From: Begonia masoniana
Taxonomy: Eukaryota > Streptophyta > Magnoliopsida > Cucurbitales > Begoniaceae
Direction: 5' to 3'
Assembly: GCA_022432975.1 (NCBI GenBank)
Contig: CM039508.1
Coordinates: 43,861,646-43,925,645 of the forward strand
Length of the DNA stretch: 64,000 nt
Every line of letters begins with the position of its first letter. The stretch's first letter is position 1. The notes below the pieces were generated by a model that was not told the DNA's origin, did no database searches, and worked only from the letters and a program-made list of their open reading frames with translations. Below are positions 31,457 to 44,830 of this stretch, in pieces. The translations under genes and the position numbers were made by a program.

Positions 31457-34400
31457 AGCTATCACCTCGGATATCTGCTGTAATATCTCAGGGCCGATAA
31501 GCTTGGTTTCTCCGACCTCATCCCAACACAACGGGGATCTACACTTTCTGCCGTAAAGGGCTTCATATGGAGCCATACCAATCGTAGCCTGATAGCTATT
31601 GTTGTATGCAAACTCCACGAGTGGCAAGTATCTACTCCAAGGAGCATGAAATTCCAGTACGCACGACCTTAGCATATCTTCCAGTATTTGGATTGTTCTT
31701 TCAGATTGTCCGTCAGTCTGTGGATGAAATGCCGTGCTGAAGTCTAAGCTAGTGCCCAAGGAGCTCTGCAAACTTTTCCAAAACCTGGAAGTGAATCTAG
31801 GATCCCGGTCCGAAACAATTGACACCGGAATACCATGCAGCTTGACAATCTCACTAATATATAGCTCAACATACTGATCCATGGAGAATTTCGTCTTCAC
31901 AGGTAGAAAATGGGCTGACTTCGTCAATCTGTCCACTATGACCCATATGCTATTGTGGCCTTTAGCTGTTCTTGGAAGGCCAACAATAAAGTCCATTGTG
32001 ATGTTCTCCCACTTCCATTCGGGAATCGGGAGAGGTTGAAGCGTTCCACTTGGTCGTTGATGTTCAGCTTTGACCTGTTGACATATCATACAAGACTCCA
32101 CATACTTGGCCACTTCATTCTTCATATTCGGCCACCAGAAGTGAAGTTTCAAGTCTTGATACATCTTCGTGCTACTGGGATGTACAGAGAAAGAAGATGA
32201 GTGGGCTTCCGACAAGATGTGCTTCTGTAACTCTTCATCCTTCGGAACATACCATCTATCTCTGAACTTCAGGATACCATCTCCCGAATAGCTGAACTCG
32301 GAAGAGGCCATTGGTACCTTGCTCACCATATCAGCCATCTCCTTTGAATTGGTCTTCTGGGCTTCCTTAATTCGGTCCAGGACGGAGGGCCGTAGCGTTA
32401 AGTCTGCTAGTATGGCCGATAGCCCAGAAACTATCTCCATATCAAACTTCTGTATCTCCATCCTCAAAGGCATTGATACGGCCGACATAGCTGGTTGTAC
32501 AGTAGCTGGCATCCTGCTCAGTGCATCAGCTACCACATTAGCTTTACCAAGATGGTATTTGATCTCAACATCGTAGTCTTTTACAAATTCTAACCACCGC
32601 CTCTGTCTCATATTCAACTCCTTCTGAGTAAAGAGGTACTTCAAACTCTTGTGGTCAGAAAACACCTCACATAACTGTCCATATAGGTGGTGTCTCCATA
32701 CCATCAGCGCAAATACAACTGCCGCTAACTCAAGGTCATGAGTAGGGTAGTTTTCTTCATGGCTCTTCAATTGTCTGGACGCGTATGCTACCACTTTCCC
32801 TTCTTGCATCAATACGCATCCCAAGCCAATTTTTGACGCATCACAATATACGCTGAACTTGCCGTCTTCAACTGGCAATACTAACAGAGGAGCAATGGTT
32901 AATTTCGGCTTAAGTGTCTGAAAGCTCACCTCACATGCTTCAGACCATCTGAACTTGATTTCTTTCCTTGTCAAGCTGGTCATGGGTTTTACTATCACAG
33001 AAAATCCCTTGATGAATTTCCTGTAATAACCAGCTAGTCCGATAAAGCTTCATACCTCGCTTGCATTCCTCGGCCTTGGCCAGTCTCTTACAGCCTCAAT
33101 CTTGCCCGAGTCCACAGATACTCCTTCAGCCGACACCACGTGGCCAAGGAAATTAATTTTGTTCAGCCAGAATTCACACTTTGATAACTTGGCATATAAA
33201 TGATGCTGCTTTAGGACTGACAGTACAATAGTCAAGTGCTCCTCATGTTCGGCTTCACTTCTAGAATACACTAGGATGTCGTCGATAAATACGATCACAA
33301 ATTTATCCAGAAAGTCCTGGAATATTCTGTTCATCAAGTCCATAAATGCCGCAGGAGCATTGGTTAATCCAAACGACATTACCAAGAACTCATAGTGTCC
33401 ATATCGGGTCCTGAAGGTAGTCTTTGGAATATCTTCAGCTCTGACCTTCAATTGGTAATAGCCGGAGCATAAGTCAATGTTAGAAAATACCCGAGCCCTT
33501 TGTAGCTAATCAAACAAATCGTCGATTCTTGGCAACGGGTACTTATTTCTGATAGTCAACTTGTTCAGCTCACGGTAGTCAATACACATCCGCAGGGACC
33601 CATCCTTCTTCTTAACAAATAAGACGGGAGCACCCCACAGAGAGAAACTAGGGCGCACAAAACCCTTATCCACCAATTCCTTTAGCTGAGCCTTCAACTC
33701 CCTCAGCTCAATCGGTGCCCTACGGTACGGATTCTTCGATACTGGTTCAGCACCAGGATACACATCGATCTCGAACTGGATCTCACGATCAGGTGGCAAT
33801 CCCGGTAAGTCATCCAAGAAGACCTCTGAGAAGTCTCGAACTACTGGCATATTTTGAAGTTCCAGCTCACCTTGCCTCCGAACATCTACTACGTGGGCAA
33901 GAAATCCGACACATCTTGACCTCATCAGCTGTTGAGCTTTCAAAGAGGATATAACAGGTATACTATGTTTCTTCAGTACTGCCTGATAGGAGAACTCTAC
34001 TTCGTTCGGGCGCTTAAAAGTCACGAGCCCGGACCTACAGTCGATGGTGGCATGATGTCTAAATAGCCAGTCCATCCCCAGAATCACTTCGTATCCTTTC
34101 ATACCGATGACGATAAGATTGGCATAAAATTTCTGGTCTCCAACTGACACTATATCACCCTGCGCTGCCTGCTCGGAGTGCATAAACTCTCCGGACGGTA
34201 GCATGACACTGTAGGGCTGATCGGACGGTGCAAGGCACAAGTTCTTTCTACCCGCAAAGTCCATGGCCACAAATGCATGAGTGGCCCCCGTGTCTAACAA
34301 AGTATATGCAGGTATGTTACACACCAAACTTGTACCTGTAATTGCTGTGTGCAGATCAGCATCATCAACGTCCTCCATCATTGCAAAGACTCTTAGCACG

Positions 34401-35552
34401 GCCTAATTTATTCTCGTGTCGGGTATCGGGCAATCACGGATATGATGGCCTCCTTTGCCACACCGGAAACAAGCGCCAGTAATAAGCCTGCATTCGCCCT
34501 GGTGGCTTCTCTGGCACCGTGGACATATAGTGGGCTGAGGAGCTCCCATCGGTCTCTTTCCTTTGTCTGGGTAAGTGATGGTCTCATTGGGCCTCTTAAT
34601 GCCCCTGTTTTGTTGCTGTTGAGGTTGCAGGTTTTGACCCCTTGGTTGTTGCTGTTGTTGCTGAGGAACATTTCAAATAATCCCTCTTGGTGAATCTCTT
34701 TGTCTCTGGGACTTTATCTCTAAGGCCTCCAACTGATAAGCCTTGGCCACCACCTTCACATACGGTGCCTCATCGAATCCTCCGGTTGTGATCCCTCGTA
34801 GAAGGTCCATCTTTAACCCTTGAATAAATTGGTGCACCTTGTTCTCATCGGTGGCCACCATATGTGTTGCATATCGGGACAGTGACTCGAATTTCTGAAC
34901 ATATTCAGCCACTGACCCATATTGTCGCAGCCGAGAGAATTCAAGCAACTTTTCCTTCCTCACTCCCCGGTCAAAGTACTTCTCGTAGAAGATCTTCCTG
35001 AATCCTTCCCTGTTTAATTCCACTGTAGTTGACTGCACTGTGTCCCACCAAAATCCCGCACTTTCGGTGAGATAGAACGTGGCGCAAATAACTTTCTTGT
35101 TGTCTTCTACTTCTGCATATCCAAACATTTTCTCCATTGTTCGAATCCAAGTTTCAGCACGGGTCGGGTTTGTAGACAGTCCATCAAATGAAGGCACTGG
35201 AATCGCCGGAATCTGTCTCCACTGTTGTCTCGCGGCGCATTATTACGATTGTTATTCCCATGATTATTGTTTCTATCGTCTTCTCTAGCCATCATGCGTT
35301 CAACCATGCGTGACTGTGCACCCACCAGTTTTGTTAGTCGGTCAATGGCTCGAGAGCTTTCGCTTGACTCTTCTTGATGTCCTCTCACCATTTCTAATAA
35401 ACCCTATAAACAGAATAACCTAACTTAATAAACAGAACTTCTACAGGAATTTTTAAACACTTACAGTTGGTGGAGCGATCTCACAAGGCAGGTCGTGCAG
35501 TCAGACATTTCACAGAATCAGTTTTAAAACCTTGTCTCTCTGATACCATAAC

Positions 35553-38326
35553 TGTGACGGCCCGAAACCGAACCTGATCGGAGTCCGGGATCGGAGCCAT
35601 CACTCCGGGACAGTGGACGGAAAACAGTGACTATTTTTTTTTTGACATTTAAAACATCACACACCGGAAGAAAACCCTTACGGGAACTGAAGGCTGGAAA
35701 ACATGAAAACAGAAACAGAAGGCAGAAACCTATTGAAATCAGATTGCAGGATGCATGGCAGAAAGAATTCAGAATACAGAATCTCGAATAAAGAGAAGCG
35801 AAATCTAATTCAGAGCTGAGGTTTCATAAGTAAATAACAGAAGGGGCTGGGAAAAACAGAAAACAGAGACAGACGATGACAATAAGTCAGCAGAATAAAA
35901 CAGGAAAATGGGCGGAAGAGCTGGGGGGAATAACTGACGGAAGACTTAGTTTAAAGGAGCAGCGGTGAATTCAGATACGACAAAAATGAACAGGGTTCAG
36001 CGGAAGAGACTGAGTAAAACTGCTCGGAAGAGGTGGTGACGTAAGCCGGAAGATGCAGTTTTAAACTGAATCGGAGGAGTAATCAGTGGATGACATCATC
36101 GGAAGAGGTAATGACAACAGACGAAGCCGGGTGAGATGATGACGTCAGCCGGAAGATGGATGACGTCACCATTGGATGTAGGCAAAAACTCTAAATAGAC
36201 TGGGCGGAAGATGTCGAATAAGACAAAATAGATGACGTCAGCCGGTGGATGGGTGACGTCAACCAGAAGATACAGACAGGACTGGGAATAAACTGGGCGG
36301 AAGACTTAAGCTGGCGGTGGACTTAGATACGACAAAAGATGCACAGTGATCACTGGTGGATATAGTTTTAAAAACAGGAGTGAACATGACCGGAAGATAC
36401 AGTTTAAAAGGGGCAGGAATTTAGCAACTTTTGACAGGAAGACCTACCAACAGAAAATCTCACAAAAGAGGGCAAACCTTCAAAACCCGATTCAAAAACA
36501 AAGTTTTTGAAACACACTTTGCAGATGACAGATTTCAACTGACAGATTTAGGAAAATCAGACTACATGGATAACTCTAAAATTCGAGATCATCCATGCAA
36601 TTCTTAAAACAGAAGAGTATTCTAAAACATTTCAGAACATTCAGAGCATGAGTTCAACTGTCAAATACAGCAGTTTTAAAGCTTTGACTCAGAAACTATA
36701 CAGTATTTCAAAATCTGAGGATCGATAAGACATACTTTAAAATCGACAGATTCAAGGAAATAAATTACATGGATAGTTCCAAAACCAGAATTCATCCATG
36801 CATGAATTAGTAGAAACATTCCAAACAAATTTCAGAATACTTTAGAATATAAACTTAACTGTCAAATACAGTGGTTTCTAAAACTGAAACATCAGAACTT
36901 GTACATTGTTTCAAAATCTGAGGGACAGCACAGGACTTAACATATAATTACAGAATTTACCAAAAGATGAGTTTTCTACAGAGTTTTTAACACAAAAAAT
37001 CAGGATTTCAGAAAAACTTTACAGAAACCTCTGAACAGAAATCATGTCTGGCTGCAGCAACCAAACCCTCATGAGCTCGATCCACCAGCAACTAATCATC
37101 AGACTGAGGCACAAAGTCCTCATTTTCGGGTTCAGTACCTACATCAGAGAGTTCATCTATGAACCTAAAGCTCAGTAAGGACATAATCAGAATGCTGTGA
37201 TGCAAAATGCTATGCATGCAGTTTTTCAGAAATACAGTGACAGTACAGAGTATTAAGTTACAGTGGCAGTAGAATTAACTGGAGCTTATAGGGGAACTGG
37301 CAAACAGTGGGGGAGGGGGAGGGTGCACTATCAGGCACATTCAGGGATACAGTACAGTAAACGGTAAACAGTAAACAGTTCTGGGGCCAGTCCCCATCTC
37401 GCACTTAACCTGGTACATTTCAGTCGGATTTTATTTCGTTTAGTTTCAAACAGTGTACAGAAAACATTTGCATGTCTTTCAGAGAAAACGTGTATGCATG
37501 AGGTGCTTCAACTTAAATAGGCAGACAGCAAAAATAAGACAACAGAAAGTAGATCGAGGCCAGACATTTCAGAACATATACTATAACCTTTCTACCCAAA
37601 ACAACCCGACAGAACGGGAAACCTAGTACCTCCGTGATGTAGGGCCTTAAGGGCCAACCTACGGTTATGAACTTACCTGTTATCCGCGATGCAGTTAGCC
37701 GGAAAGTCTCGAAAATGTTCGAACCTGTACATGTACGTTCAGAAAATAAACAAGCTGCAAATGCTAACAAATAAGTCAGAAGAGTCTGTTCCAAACTCAT
37801 TCAAACCCTTAGAAAACAAACCGGTGTGTTTTTATCCAAAGACAGTGAGTTTTTCACAAAATACCATAACCCTAAACTTCGGGAAAAACCCACATTAAAC
37901 TTGTCCAAATGTGTTAGCATTTGAAGATGCTTACCTTAGCGGAGGAGCAGAAGAAAATCTAAGGAGATCGAAGTAAATCTTCGATGGTTGTTTGTGGACA
38001 GGAAGAGAGAATGTCGAGAAGAGAAATGGAGAGAGAGCAGAGCGGAGAAGTGAAGAGGGTTTCATATAGAAGATGGAACTTAGCTTCTTCAACAAGTTGC
38101 CAGATGCCACACAACCATTGGCTATCTCCCACCAACCTTAATTTCTCCCCAATTTACCCTTCCATGCATTTCAACTTAGTGTTTTGGTTTAGTTACACAT
38201 TAGTTTAGTTCTCCACTAATTATTCCAACAATCCAACCAAAAACATTTCCCTTGTATTAATATAATATAAATCCTGTTTAAATGATCCGGGAAAACTATT
38301 ACATGGCAAAAATGCCAGGTGTTACA
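35553..38326 (-). repeat. Tekay LTR3 (2774 bp)
   Basis: Outer right LTR, the 5' LTR of the array on the minus strand. It keeps one 21-bp unit, with TGACATCA instead of TGACGTCA, and four exact TGACGTCA sites. Confidence 0.95.
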
Positions 38327-38331
38327 TGCTG
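38327..38331. repeat. TSD TGCTG of Tekay array, right copy
   Basis: Pairs with 17226-17230. Confidence 0.92.
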
Positions 38332-39404
38332 AAAGAAGGAAATAGAATAAAGAAGACTTGGGCAGCGAAAACAGTAAAAGCTGGGCAGCAATCGGAAGAA
38401 GCAAAAAAAACTTGGGCAGCACAAGATGACAAAACAACTAAACAGAATGGATGAGAGAGAAAAATCAATTCCCTGGAAGAAAGCTAAAAAAAAGGGGAAA
38501 CAATTAATTGAAATAGATATTGGAGAGAGAAGAAAGATGGCATGCAGAATTAAAAAGTGATATTTGTTTCAAAAGAAGAGAAATTCTGGCGTGTGACTTC
38601 TTGCTGGAGAAGAAAGCTGTGAACAGAGGAGGAGAACTTATACATTGCTGAATTTTCTTCTTCCTCTTCTTTATTTTTATTATTTTTATGCTATTGAAAA
38701 CTTTATTTTTATTTAGTATTACTATTATGATTTTAGACTAAATTTTAATCTTGGTTAGGACGATAGTATTTGTTGCGATATTTTGCTACGATCTTGGTTT
38801 TGTTTCTGCAATTATCTATTGAACAATTATTTGTGAAATTTTCTTGCTAAGTCAGATCGTATCGACAGATAGGTTGACGATTCATGTTTATATTGTATCG
38901 ATAGATAGATATAAATTTTAGATGCACGAATAATTAATCGAATTAAATTGTTACAACGTAGTTAACATTAATTTGATTGGCGATAAGAATAGCACATATC
39001 GAAAATTCAATCTTAGTTACATTCTTTCAAGGTAGAAAGAAATTCTAATTTGAATTTACCTAGGCAATTCGAAAGAATCCTAGAAAATATTTTTATTCTT
39101 GCTGTTTTTTAGATAATGCTGCAGAGCATTACCAGAGCATTAGTAGTAAAATCATCGTAACGAAGAAATCGATCCTAGCCAAGGCCTTCTTTTATCGTTT
39201 TTACCTCTTTTATTCTGATTTACTTTGTTTCATTGTCATTCTGATTTTATTTCGAATTATTTTCATTTATCATCTAATATTTTTATAAGATTTTTATAGC
39301 GATTAATTCGATTAACAATATCCTCGTGGGATCGATACTTTACTTACTCTATTACTTCGTTAGCGACACGTGCACTTGCGTGTAAAGGTGTAAAATCACT
39401 AACA
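38332..39404 (+). repeat. Athila 3' LTR, right segment
   Basis: Continues 16712-17230 and matches the rest of the 5' LTR to its end ATCACTAACA. It is followed by TSD GTAAG (39405-39409). Confidence 0.95.
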
Positions 39405-40402
39405 GTAAGTCACGAGAACTTACCTCGTGCGCGTTGAACTTCTAGCTCGGTCCACGAGCGTCGTTTACCTAAGGCAAATTCACAATATTTGTCGTTAAAA
39501 CAAGTCTAAACTTACGAAACTCTTAACTAATGAAATTTCCTAAAAATCTAATTTAACTCATTGAGGCATTTTTATCGAGCAATTCAAGCTCGACACCTCA
39601 AAACCTCCATTAACGGAGTTTTCCAAACCTCGAAATTTTAACAAACCTTAATATTCCACAATGGATAGACCAACCTTCGTCCAATACTTACAATATGTCC
39701 ATTATATTCATAACTACAATAACCCTACCGATTTCAAACCCTAAATCACGTTTTTCGCAAAACCTTAAACGAAACCCTAATCGTTTAAACTCCGTAAAAA
39801 TCGAAATAAATCTTTCTAAAACCTTAGAATCGTACCTAGGGTCGGGATTGGAGAAGAAAACGTGAAGAACGGAGGTTGATCGGAGAGGAAACGCCATTGG
39901 AAGGGAGAGATCGCCGTGGGGGAGAAAGAAATCTCCGAAGGAGAGAGGGAGAAACAAAGAGAAGTCGTGAAGTGGTGGAGGAAGAAGAAGGAAATTGTGA
40001 TTTTAATAAAATTATCCTGGCAAATTACCTTTTTGCCCTTCCTTTGATTTTCTATTCGTTTCGTCATTTGTTTCGTTATTTAGCTAACGATTCGATTTCT
40101 CCAAACTTCCTTATTTCGTCAATAAATCCTACTTATTACTAGGGTTCCATTAAAACTATCCGTTTACAAATCGGACCTCGTTTACTATTTTTACCACAAC
40201 GTCTTTTTAAATTACGAGAAACGTAATTTCCATAAAATTAGCGTTACAACTCCTAAAATTCCCGAAATTTTCTTAAAATCCATATTAATTATTAGGATTC
40301 TAATAACGCTTTCTTTTCACGAAACCGACTTAATTTGACATAATTACAAAAATGCCATTATATAAACAATTTACAAAATTCCTTAAAGAATCGGGTGTTA
40401 CA
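39405..40402 (-). mobile_element. Tekay-like solo LTR, segment 3
   Basis: Last segment of the level-1 LTR, ending GGGTGTTACA at 40402 and followed by TSD CAACA. The first five bases are the second copy of the Athila target site. Noncoding; the purine-rich stretch at 39850-40000 gives spurious frames. Confidence 0.78.
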
Positions 40403-40407
40403 CAACA
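40403..40407. repeat. TSD CAACA, right copy
   Basis: Pairs with 4446-4450; the Sirevirus A coding sequence resumes here. Confidence 0.9.
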
Positions 40408-43400
40408 GCAATACCCTACTCATTTTGGAAATTTTCTCATGTGTCCCAAGGGGTGTTCTACTCGGGCAAATTCTCCAGTCATTTGAGCCACAAATTCATC
40501 TACCACCACCTATGACACCGAGCCAAATACTATGTTATCAACGTAAATTTGGCGAGTAAAAACTGACATTTGTCACGGCAGACGAAAAGAGTTTTATCTA
40601 CTCCCCCTCGCTCACATCCCTTGGATAATAAATATTGCGTGAGTCGTTCATACCACACACGAGGAGCTTGTTTAAGCCCATATAACGCCTTCTTCAATTT
40701 ATAAACATACTAGGGATGATGAGGGTCTTCAAAACCCTTTGGTTGAGGAACATAAACTTCTTCATTAAGAAAACCATTGAGAAAGGCACTCTTCACATCC
40801 ATTTGATATAGCTTGAACCGCATAACACAAGCAATAGTCAATAAAAACCGAATAGATTTAAGACGAGCAACCAGAGCGAATGTTTCATCAAAATCAATTC
40901 CTTCAATTTGAGAATACCCTTGAGCAACTAGTCGAGCTTTGTTGCAAGTAATGTTGCCATGCTCATCGGTCTTGTTCTTGTAAATCCACTTAGTACCAAT
41001 AACGTTCACATCGGGAGGACACGTTACTAAGTCCCAAACTTGATTTCAGGAAAATTGACTAAGTTCTTCTTGCATAGCTTCTATCCAGTATTCATCTAGT
41101 AATGTTTCTTTCACATTCTTGGGCTCGATCGTTGACGTAAAGCATGCCATTTGAATCATTTCTTGATAATTTACCCGCGGCTTATCTCTGGTTCGTATAC
41201 CATCATTCAAACTTCCAATAACATCATCTGCAGGATGATTCTTCTGAACACGTGTAGACGGTGGCCTGTTCTATAAGGTAGATACTTCTGCATCGACTGT
41301 CTCTGTTTGATCTGTGACACCGGGTGGAACACTTGTGCCTTCATTATCTAAAATATGGTTTGCATCTTCGTTTGGATTATATACTGTATCTAGAGAGTCG
41401 TCTACTTGAACGTTTGCAGATTCGATAACAGTTCGAGTTCTTTTGTTGTAAATTCGATAAGCACGACTATTTGTAGCATAACCGAGAAAGATAGCCTCAT
41501 CACCCTTAGGATCAAGTTTCCCCCTATGTTCCCTGTCATTCAACACAAAACAGATGCTGCCAAACAGATGAAAATAATTAAGTTTCATAGTTTTACCTTT
41601 CCATATCTCATAGGGTGTCATAGAAGTTTTGCCACGAAGATACACACGATTTATGGTATAGCAAGCAGTGCTCATAGCTTCAGCCCAGAACTTTTGAGGA
41701 ACATGCCTTTCATGTAGCATTACTCGAGTCATTTCAGCCAATGTACGGTTCTTTCTTTCAACGATCCCGTTTTGTTGAGGAGTTTTAGGTGCCGAGAATT
41801 CATGAGCAATCCCTCGGTGCTTACAGAAATCCGAGAATTCAGAATTTTCAAACTCTCTTCAATGGTCACTGCGAATTCGTATAATCTTCAAGATAACACA
41901 ATCTTTTTCATGTTGGAGTCGAGTACACATTGATTTGAAGGTTCTAAAAATGTCGGACTTTTCTCTAAGAAATTTCACCCATGTGTAGCGTGAGAAATCA
42001 TCAACAGTAACAAAGACATACCGTTTTCCTCCAATACTTTCAACAGGCATTGGCCCCATTAGATCCATGTAGAGCAATTCAAGTACTCGGGTAGTTGTGG
42101 ATGACTGTGACATCGGGTGTGACACCTCTGTTTGCTTTCCGATTTGACATGGTCCACATAATTTTTTTTCATCAAACTTTAATGCAGGAATTCCCTGGAC
42201 AGCACCTTTCGATATAAGCTTTTCAAGCATTCTAAAATTAACATGCCCCAACTTTCTATGCCATAGAACAATGTCTTCCATACTTGACCGAAGGCGGGTA
42301 GACGAGGACGAAATAAGATAACAATTGTCTGATGATCTAACTCCTTCAATAATACATTTTGTTGTTTTGATCGGACACCACACATTTTTCTTTCGTAAAT
42401 TGCATATTCAGGTCTTGATCACAGAACTGGCTAATACTGATTAGATTGGATTTCAAACCGTTTACCAATAAAACATTACTCAACTTTGGTAAACCAGGAA
42501 CATTCAACGTTCCCCTTCCAATGACATCCGTTGAGATACCGTTGCCGAATGTTACTTTTCCCACGGATTCAGGTATAATGTCCTTCAAATATCTCTCTTT
42601 ACCTGTCATATGTCTAGAACATCTGCTATCAAAATACCATGTATTGGTTCCAATCGCTTTTAGTGAAAGATGTGTAACATTACACTTCACATTTGATTTC
42701 TTCACCCATTTCTGATAAGGGAATCTATAAGAAGAGGCATTTCTAACAATACCCAATCTTAAGTCAGCAAGATAAGTAAAGTATTTAGGGCGAATATGAC
42801 CACGGCGTTGGCAATAGTGGCACACAGAACCATATATGTTACCTTTTCTGCTTGCAGCATGATAGAAGTTATAAGAATTTGATTTTCTGTCAGTTCTTCA
42901 AATTCTGTTAGCACCTTGCTTTTCTTTGTAATCAAACCCCTTGGCTGACACCGGCTGTGACACCAGACTTTCCTTCACGAATTTCATCACATAGCGATTT
43001 TCCTTTACAGCTACAGTCCTTGAACCTGAACTTTCACCTTTGAATCCCAGTCCAGATCGATTTACACTTGTTTTGCTGACATTTAAAATATCATCTAAAT
43101 TAGAGGAACTTGAATTCAGCATTTTGACATTCTTCTTCATGAGGCTTATCTCATTGGTTAAATCATTAGCTTCATACTGACTGCTTTCAGCTTTGTCTCC
43201 AAGTCATCAATAACATTCTGAAGATTGTTCTTCTCATCCTTCAAATTTCTAATCTGTGCGTGTAGAAGCTGATTTACTTTAATAAGCTTGGTCCATTTCT
43301 TATGCAGAAACTTATATTCTCCAATAAGATCTTTTTCTGTGACTGGTTCTTCGTCTTCATCACTACTACTAGAGAAACCGTCTGTGACACCGTGTATAAC

Positions 43401-44434
43401 ACTACCATTTTCTTCATGTTCTGCCTTTCCAATGAGCGCAATATGGTTGCTCTGAAATTCATCTTCCTTCTCTGACTCATCCTCACTTCAGGTTGCATTC
43501 AGAGAATTCTTCTTTTTCTTCAAGGTATTAGCACATTTTGCTTGTATATGCCCAAATCCTTCACATTCTCTGCACTGAATGCCTTTATTCTTGAATGGTT
43601 GATCAGACACATAAGTTTCTTCTATGTGCTTCTTGTTGCTTGAAGAACCATTTTTAAAGTTTATGACACCCTGCTTGACACCGCGAGTATTTCTTCCAAA
43701 TCGCTTCATAACTCTGCTGAAATTCTTCGAAAGCAGGGCTAATGATTCCTCCAAGTCATCTTCATCATGCTCGTTGTAATTCTGTACCTCTGTTTTAAAT
43801 GCAACTCCTTTTGCCTTCTTTATTTTGGTGTCTTCTCCAAGATTCATTTCGAAAGTTCTAAGAGATCCCATCAACTCTTCTAGCTTCATTTTAGAAACAT
43901 CTTTGGCTTCTTCTATGGCAGTAACTTTATAGGCAAATCTTTGTGGCAAAAACCATAGAGTTATTGGTACAAGTTTTTTTCAGAAATCATCTCACCGAGA
44001 GCAAACGCTTCATTTGCTATGTCACATAATTTGGCGTTGAACTCGCTAATAGTCTCATCTTCTTGCATCTTTAGATTCTCAAATCGAGTGGTTAGCATTT
44101 GCATTTTGGACAACTTTACCGTAGATGTTCCTTCATAGGTGGTTTGAAGAATTTCTCATGCCCTTTTTATCGATTCGCATGTGGAGATGAGTCTGAACTG
44201 AATTGGATCCACGCCATTAAAGATAGCATTTAGAGCCTTTAAATTGCTGTGTGCCAAAGCATCTTCATTTGTGGTCCAATTTTCTTCGGGTTTTGGAGAT
44301 ATAATACCTTCTGCATCGGTGTTCATAGGATGATTCCAACCTGTTAAAATAGATCTTCAAGCCTTCTTGTCAATAGCTTTAATGAATGCCCTCATCCTTG
44401 CTTTCCAATAAGCATAATTGCTTCCATCCAATAA
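40408..44434 (-). pseudogene. Sirevirus A gag and 5' part of pol
   Basis: Read right to left: gag, starting inside its N-terminus at the fusion point about 44434, with zinc knuckle CRECEGFGHIQAKC (43532-43575) and a second CHYC knuckle (about 42780-42825); integrase HHCC and core (42383-41271); RT (41009-40408). Defects include TGA codons for conserved Trp in gag (near 44357 and 44155), frameshifts near 43950 and 43500, a TGA in the integrase core near 41860 and a YVDN active site in RT (40534-40539) instead of YVDD. It lacks a 5' LTR and primer site because of the fusion with element B. Confidence 0.88.
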
Positions 44435-44436
44435 TA
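44426..44436. other. Fusion junction of Sireviruses A and B
   Basis: Right of this point the sequence is the envelope-like ORF of B; left of it, the gag N-terminus of A. The gag of B continues differently at the same codons (52371-52377). AT-rich microhomology (ATAATAG region) spans the joint. Confidence 0.8.
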
Positions 44437-44825
44437 GACAATTGTGTAGATAAAACACCATATATCAGTGAGGGAAACAAGAGAGCCAACCTTGTATTCT
44501 TCTCATCTTCATGTTTCATAATTTGATCAAACACAAAGCTTCCGAAATCAAAGGATATTGAGTTTCCAATTTTGAATAACAACACTGTCATTGCTTTGTT
44601 CATCCCAGTGCCATGGGATGTAGGCATCCAATTCCTCATTGCAATTTTATGCAGAATGTCATACTTGACTGAAAGCTGTGAGGCTAGAAAGTCTTTTCTA
44701 TGGGGCCAGATCCTTCTAACACCCCTAGTGACATTGAAAATTATTTGATTGTAATCAGGTACAAATTTGGCAGAATCAGATATCTTCAAGCACAGATATT
44801 CATTAATAACCAATGAGGTAAAATT

Positions 44826-44830
44826 AAAGG
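44826..44830. repeat. TSD AAAGG, left copy
   Basis: Target-site duplication of the Sirevirus solo LTR; the right copy is at 46018-46022. Confidence 0.9.

Larger units (their letters stand above)
28855..35391 (-). pseudogene. Tekay gag-pol, copy 2
   Basis: Same layout as copy 1, from the ATG at 35391 to the TAG at 28855. Shared with copy 1: the in-frame TAG in RT (near 33506) and the nested LTR at the same base of the integrase C-terminal region (29361-31456). Private defects: a frameshift in gag near 35190, a TAA in gag after the zinc knuckle near 34405, and a TGA near 33050 between RT and RNase H. Protease, RT with FIDD, RNase H, the integrase core and the chromodomain (28855-29030) are all recognisable. 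It has no Cassandra insertion. Confidence 0.92.
17231..38326 (-). mobile_element. Tekay chromovirus array: three LTRs, two internal regions
   Basis: Minus-strand Gypsy chromovirus in the arrangement LTR1 (17231-20047), internal 1, LTR2 (26056-28814), internal 2, LTR3 (35553-38326), with only one TSD pair (TGCTG) at the outer ends. Lineage rests on integrase followed by a chromodomain, a tRNA-iMet PBS and long LTRs of about 2.8 kb. The shared-LTR layout is what unequal recombination between LTRs gives. Both internals share a nested LTR at the same base and the same in-frame stop in RT, so they are duplicates of one already dead element. Both are now pseudogenic. Confidence 0.93.
6826..39404 (+). 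mobile_element. Athila-type Gypsy retrotransposon (with insertion)
   Basis: A full-length plus-strand Gypsy element of about 11.5 kb once the 21-kb insertion in its 3' LTR is removed. Order: 5' LTR (1590 bp), PBS complementary to tRNA-Asp, gag, protease-RT-RNase H-integrase, envelope-like ORF, polypurine tract, 3' LTR. The tRNA-Asp primer site, the DLGAS protease and the third ORF point to Athila. TSD GTAAG flanks it. Gag and pol are disabled; the third ORF is open. The LTRs differ at only a few positions, so the insertion is fairly recent. Confidence 0.92.

Noticed and set aside
4451..40402. One giant 36-kb DNA transposon with TGTAAC/GTTACA inverted ends
   Set aside because: The short inverted ends are the normal TG...CA ends of a Gypsy LTR. 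The interior is fully explained by separately bounded elements, and the TSD is 5 bp as for LTR elements.
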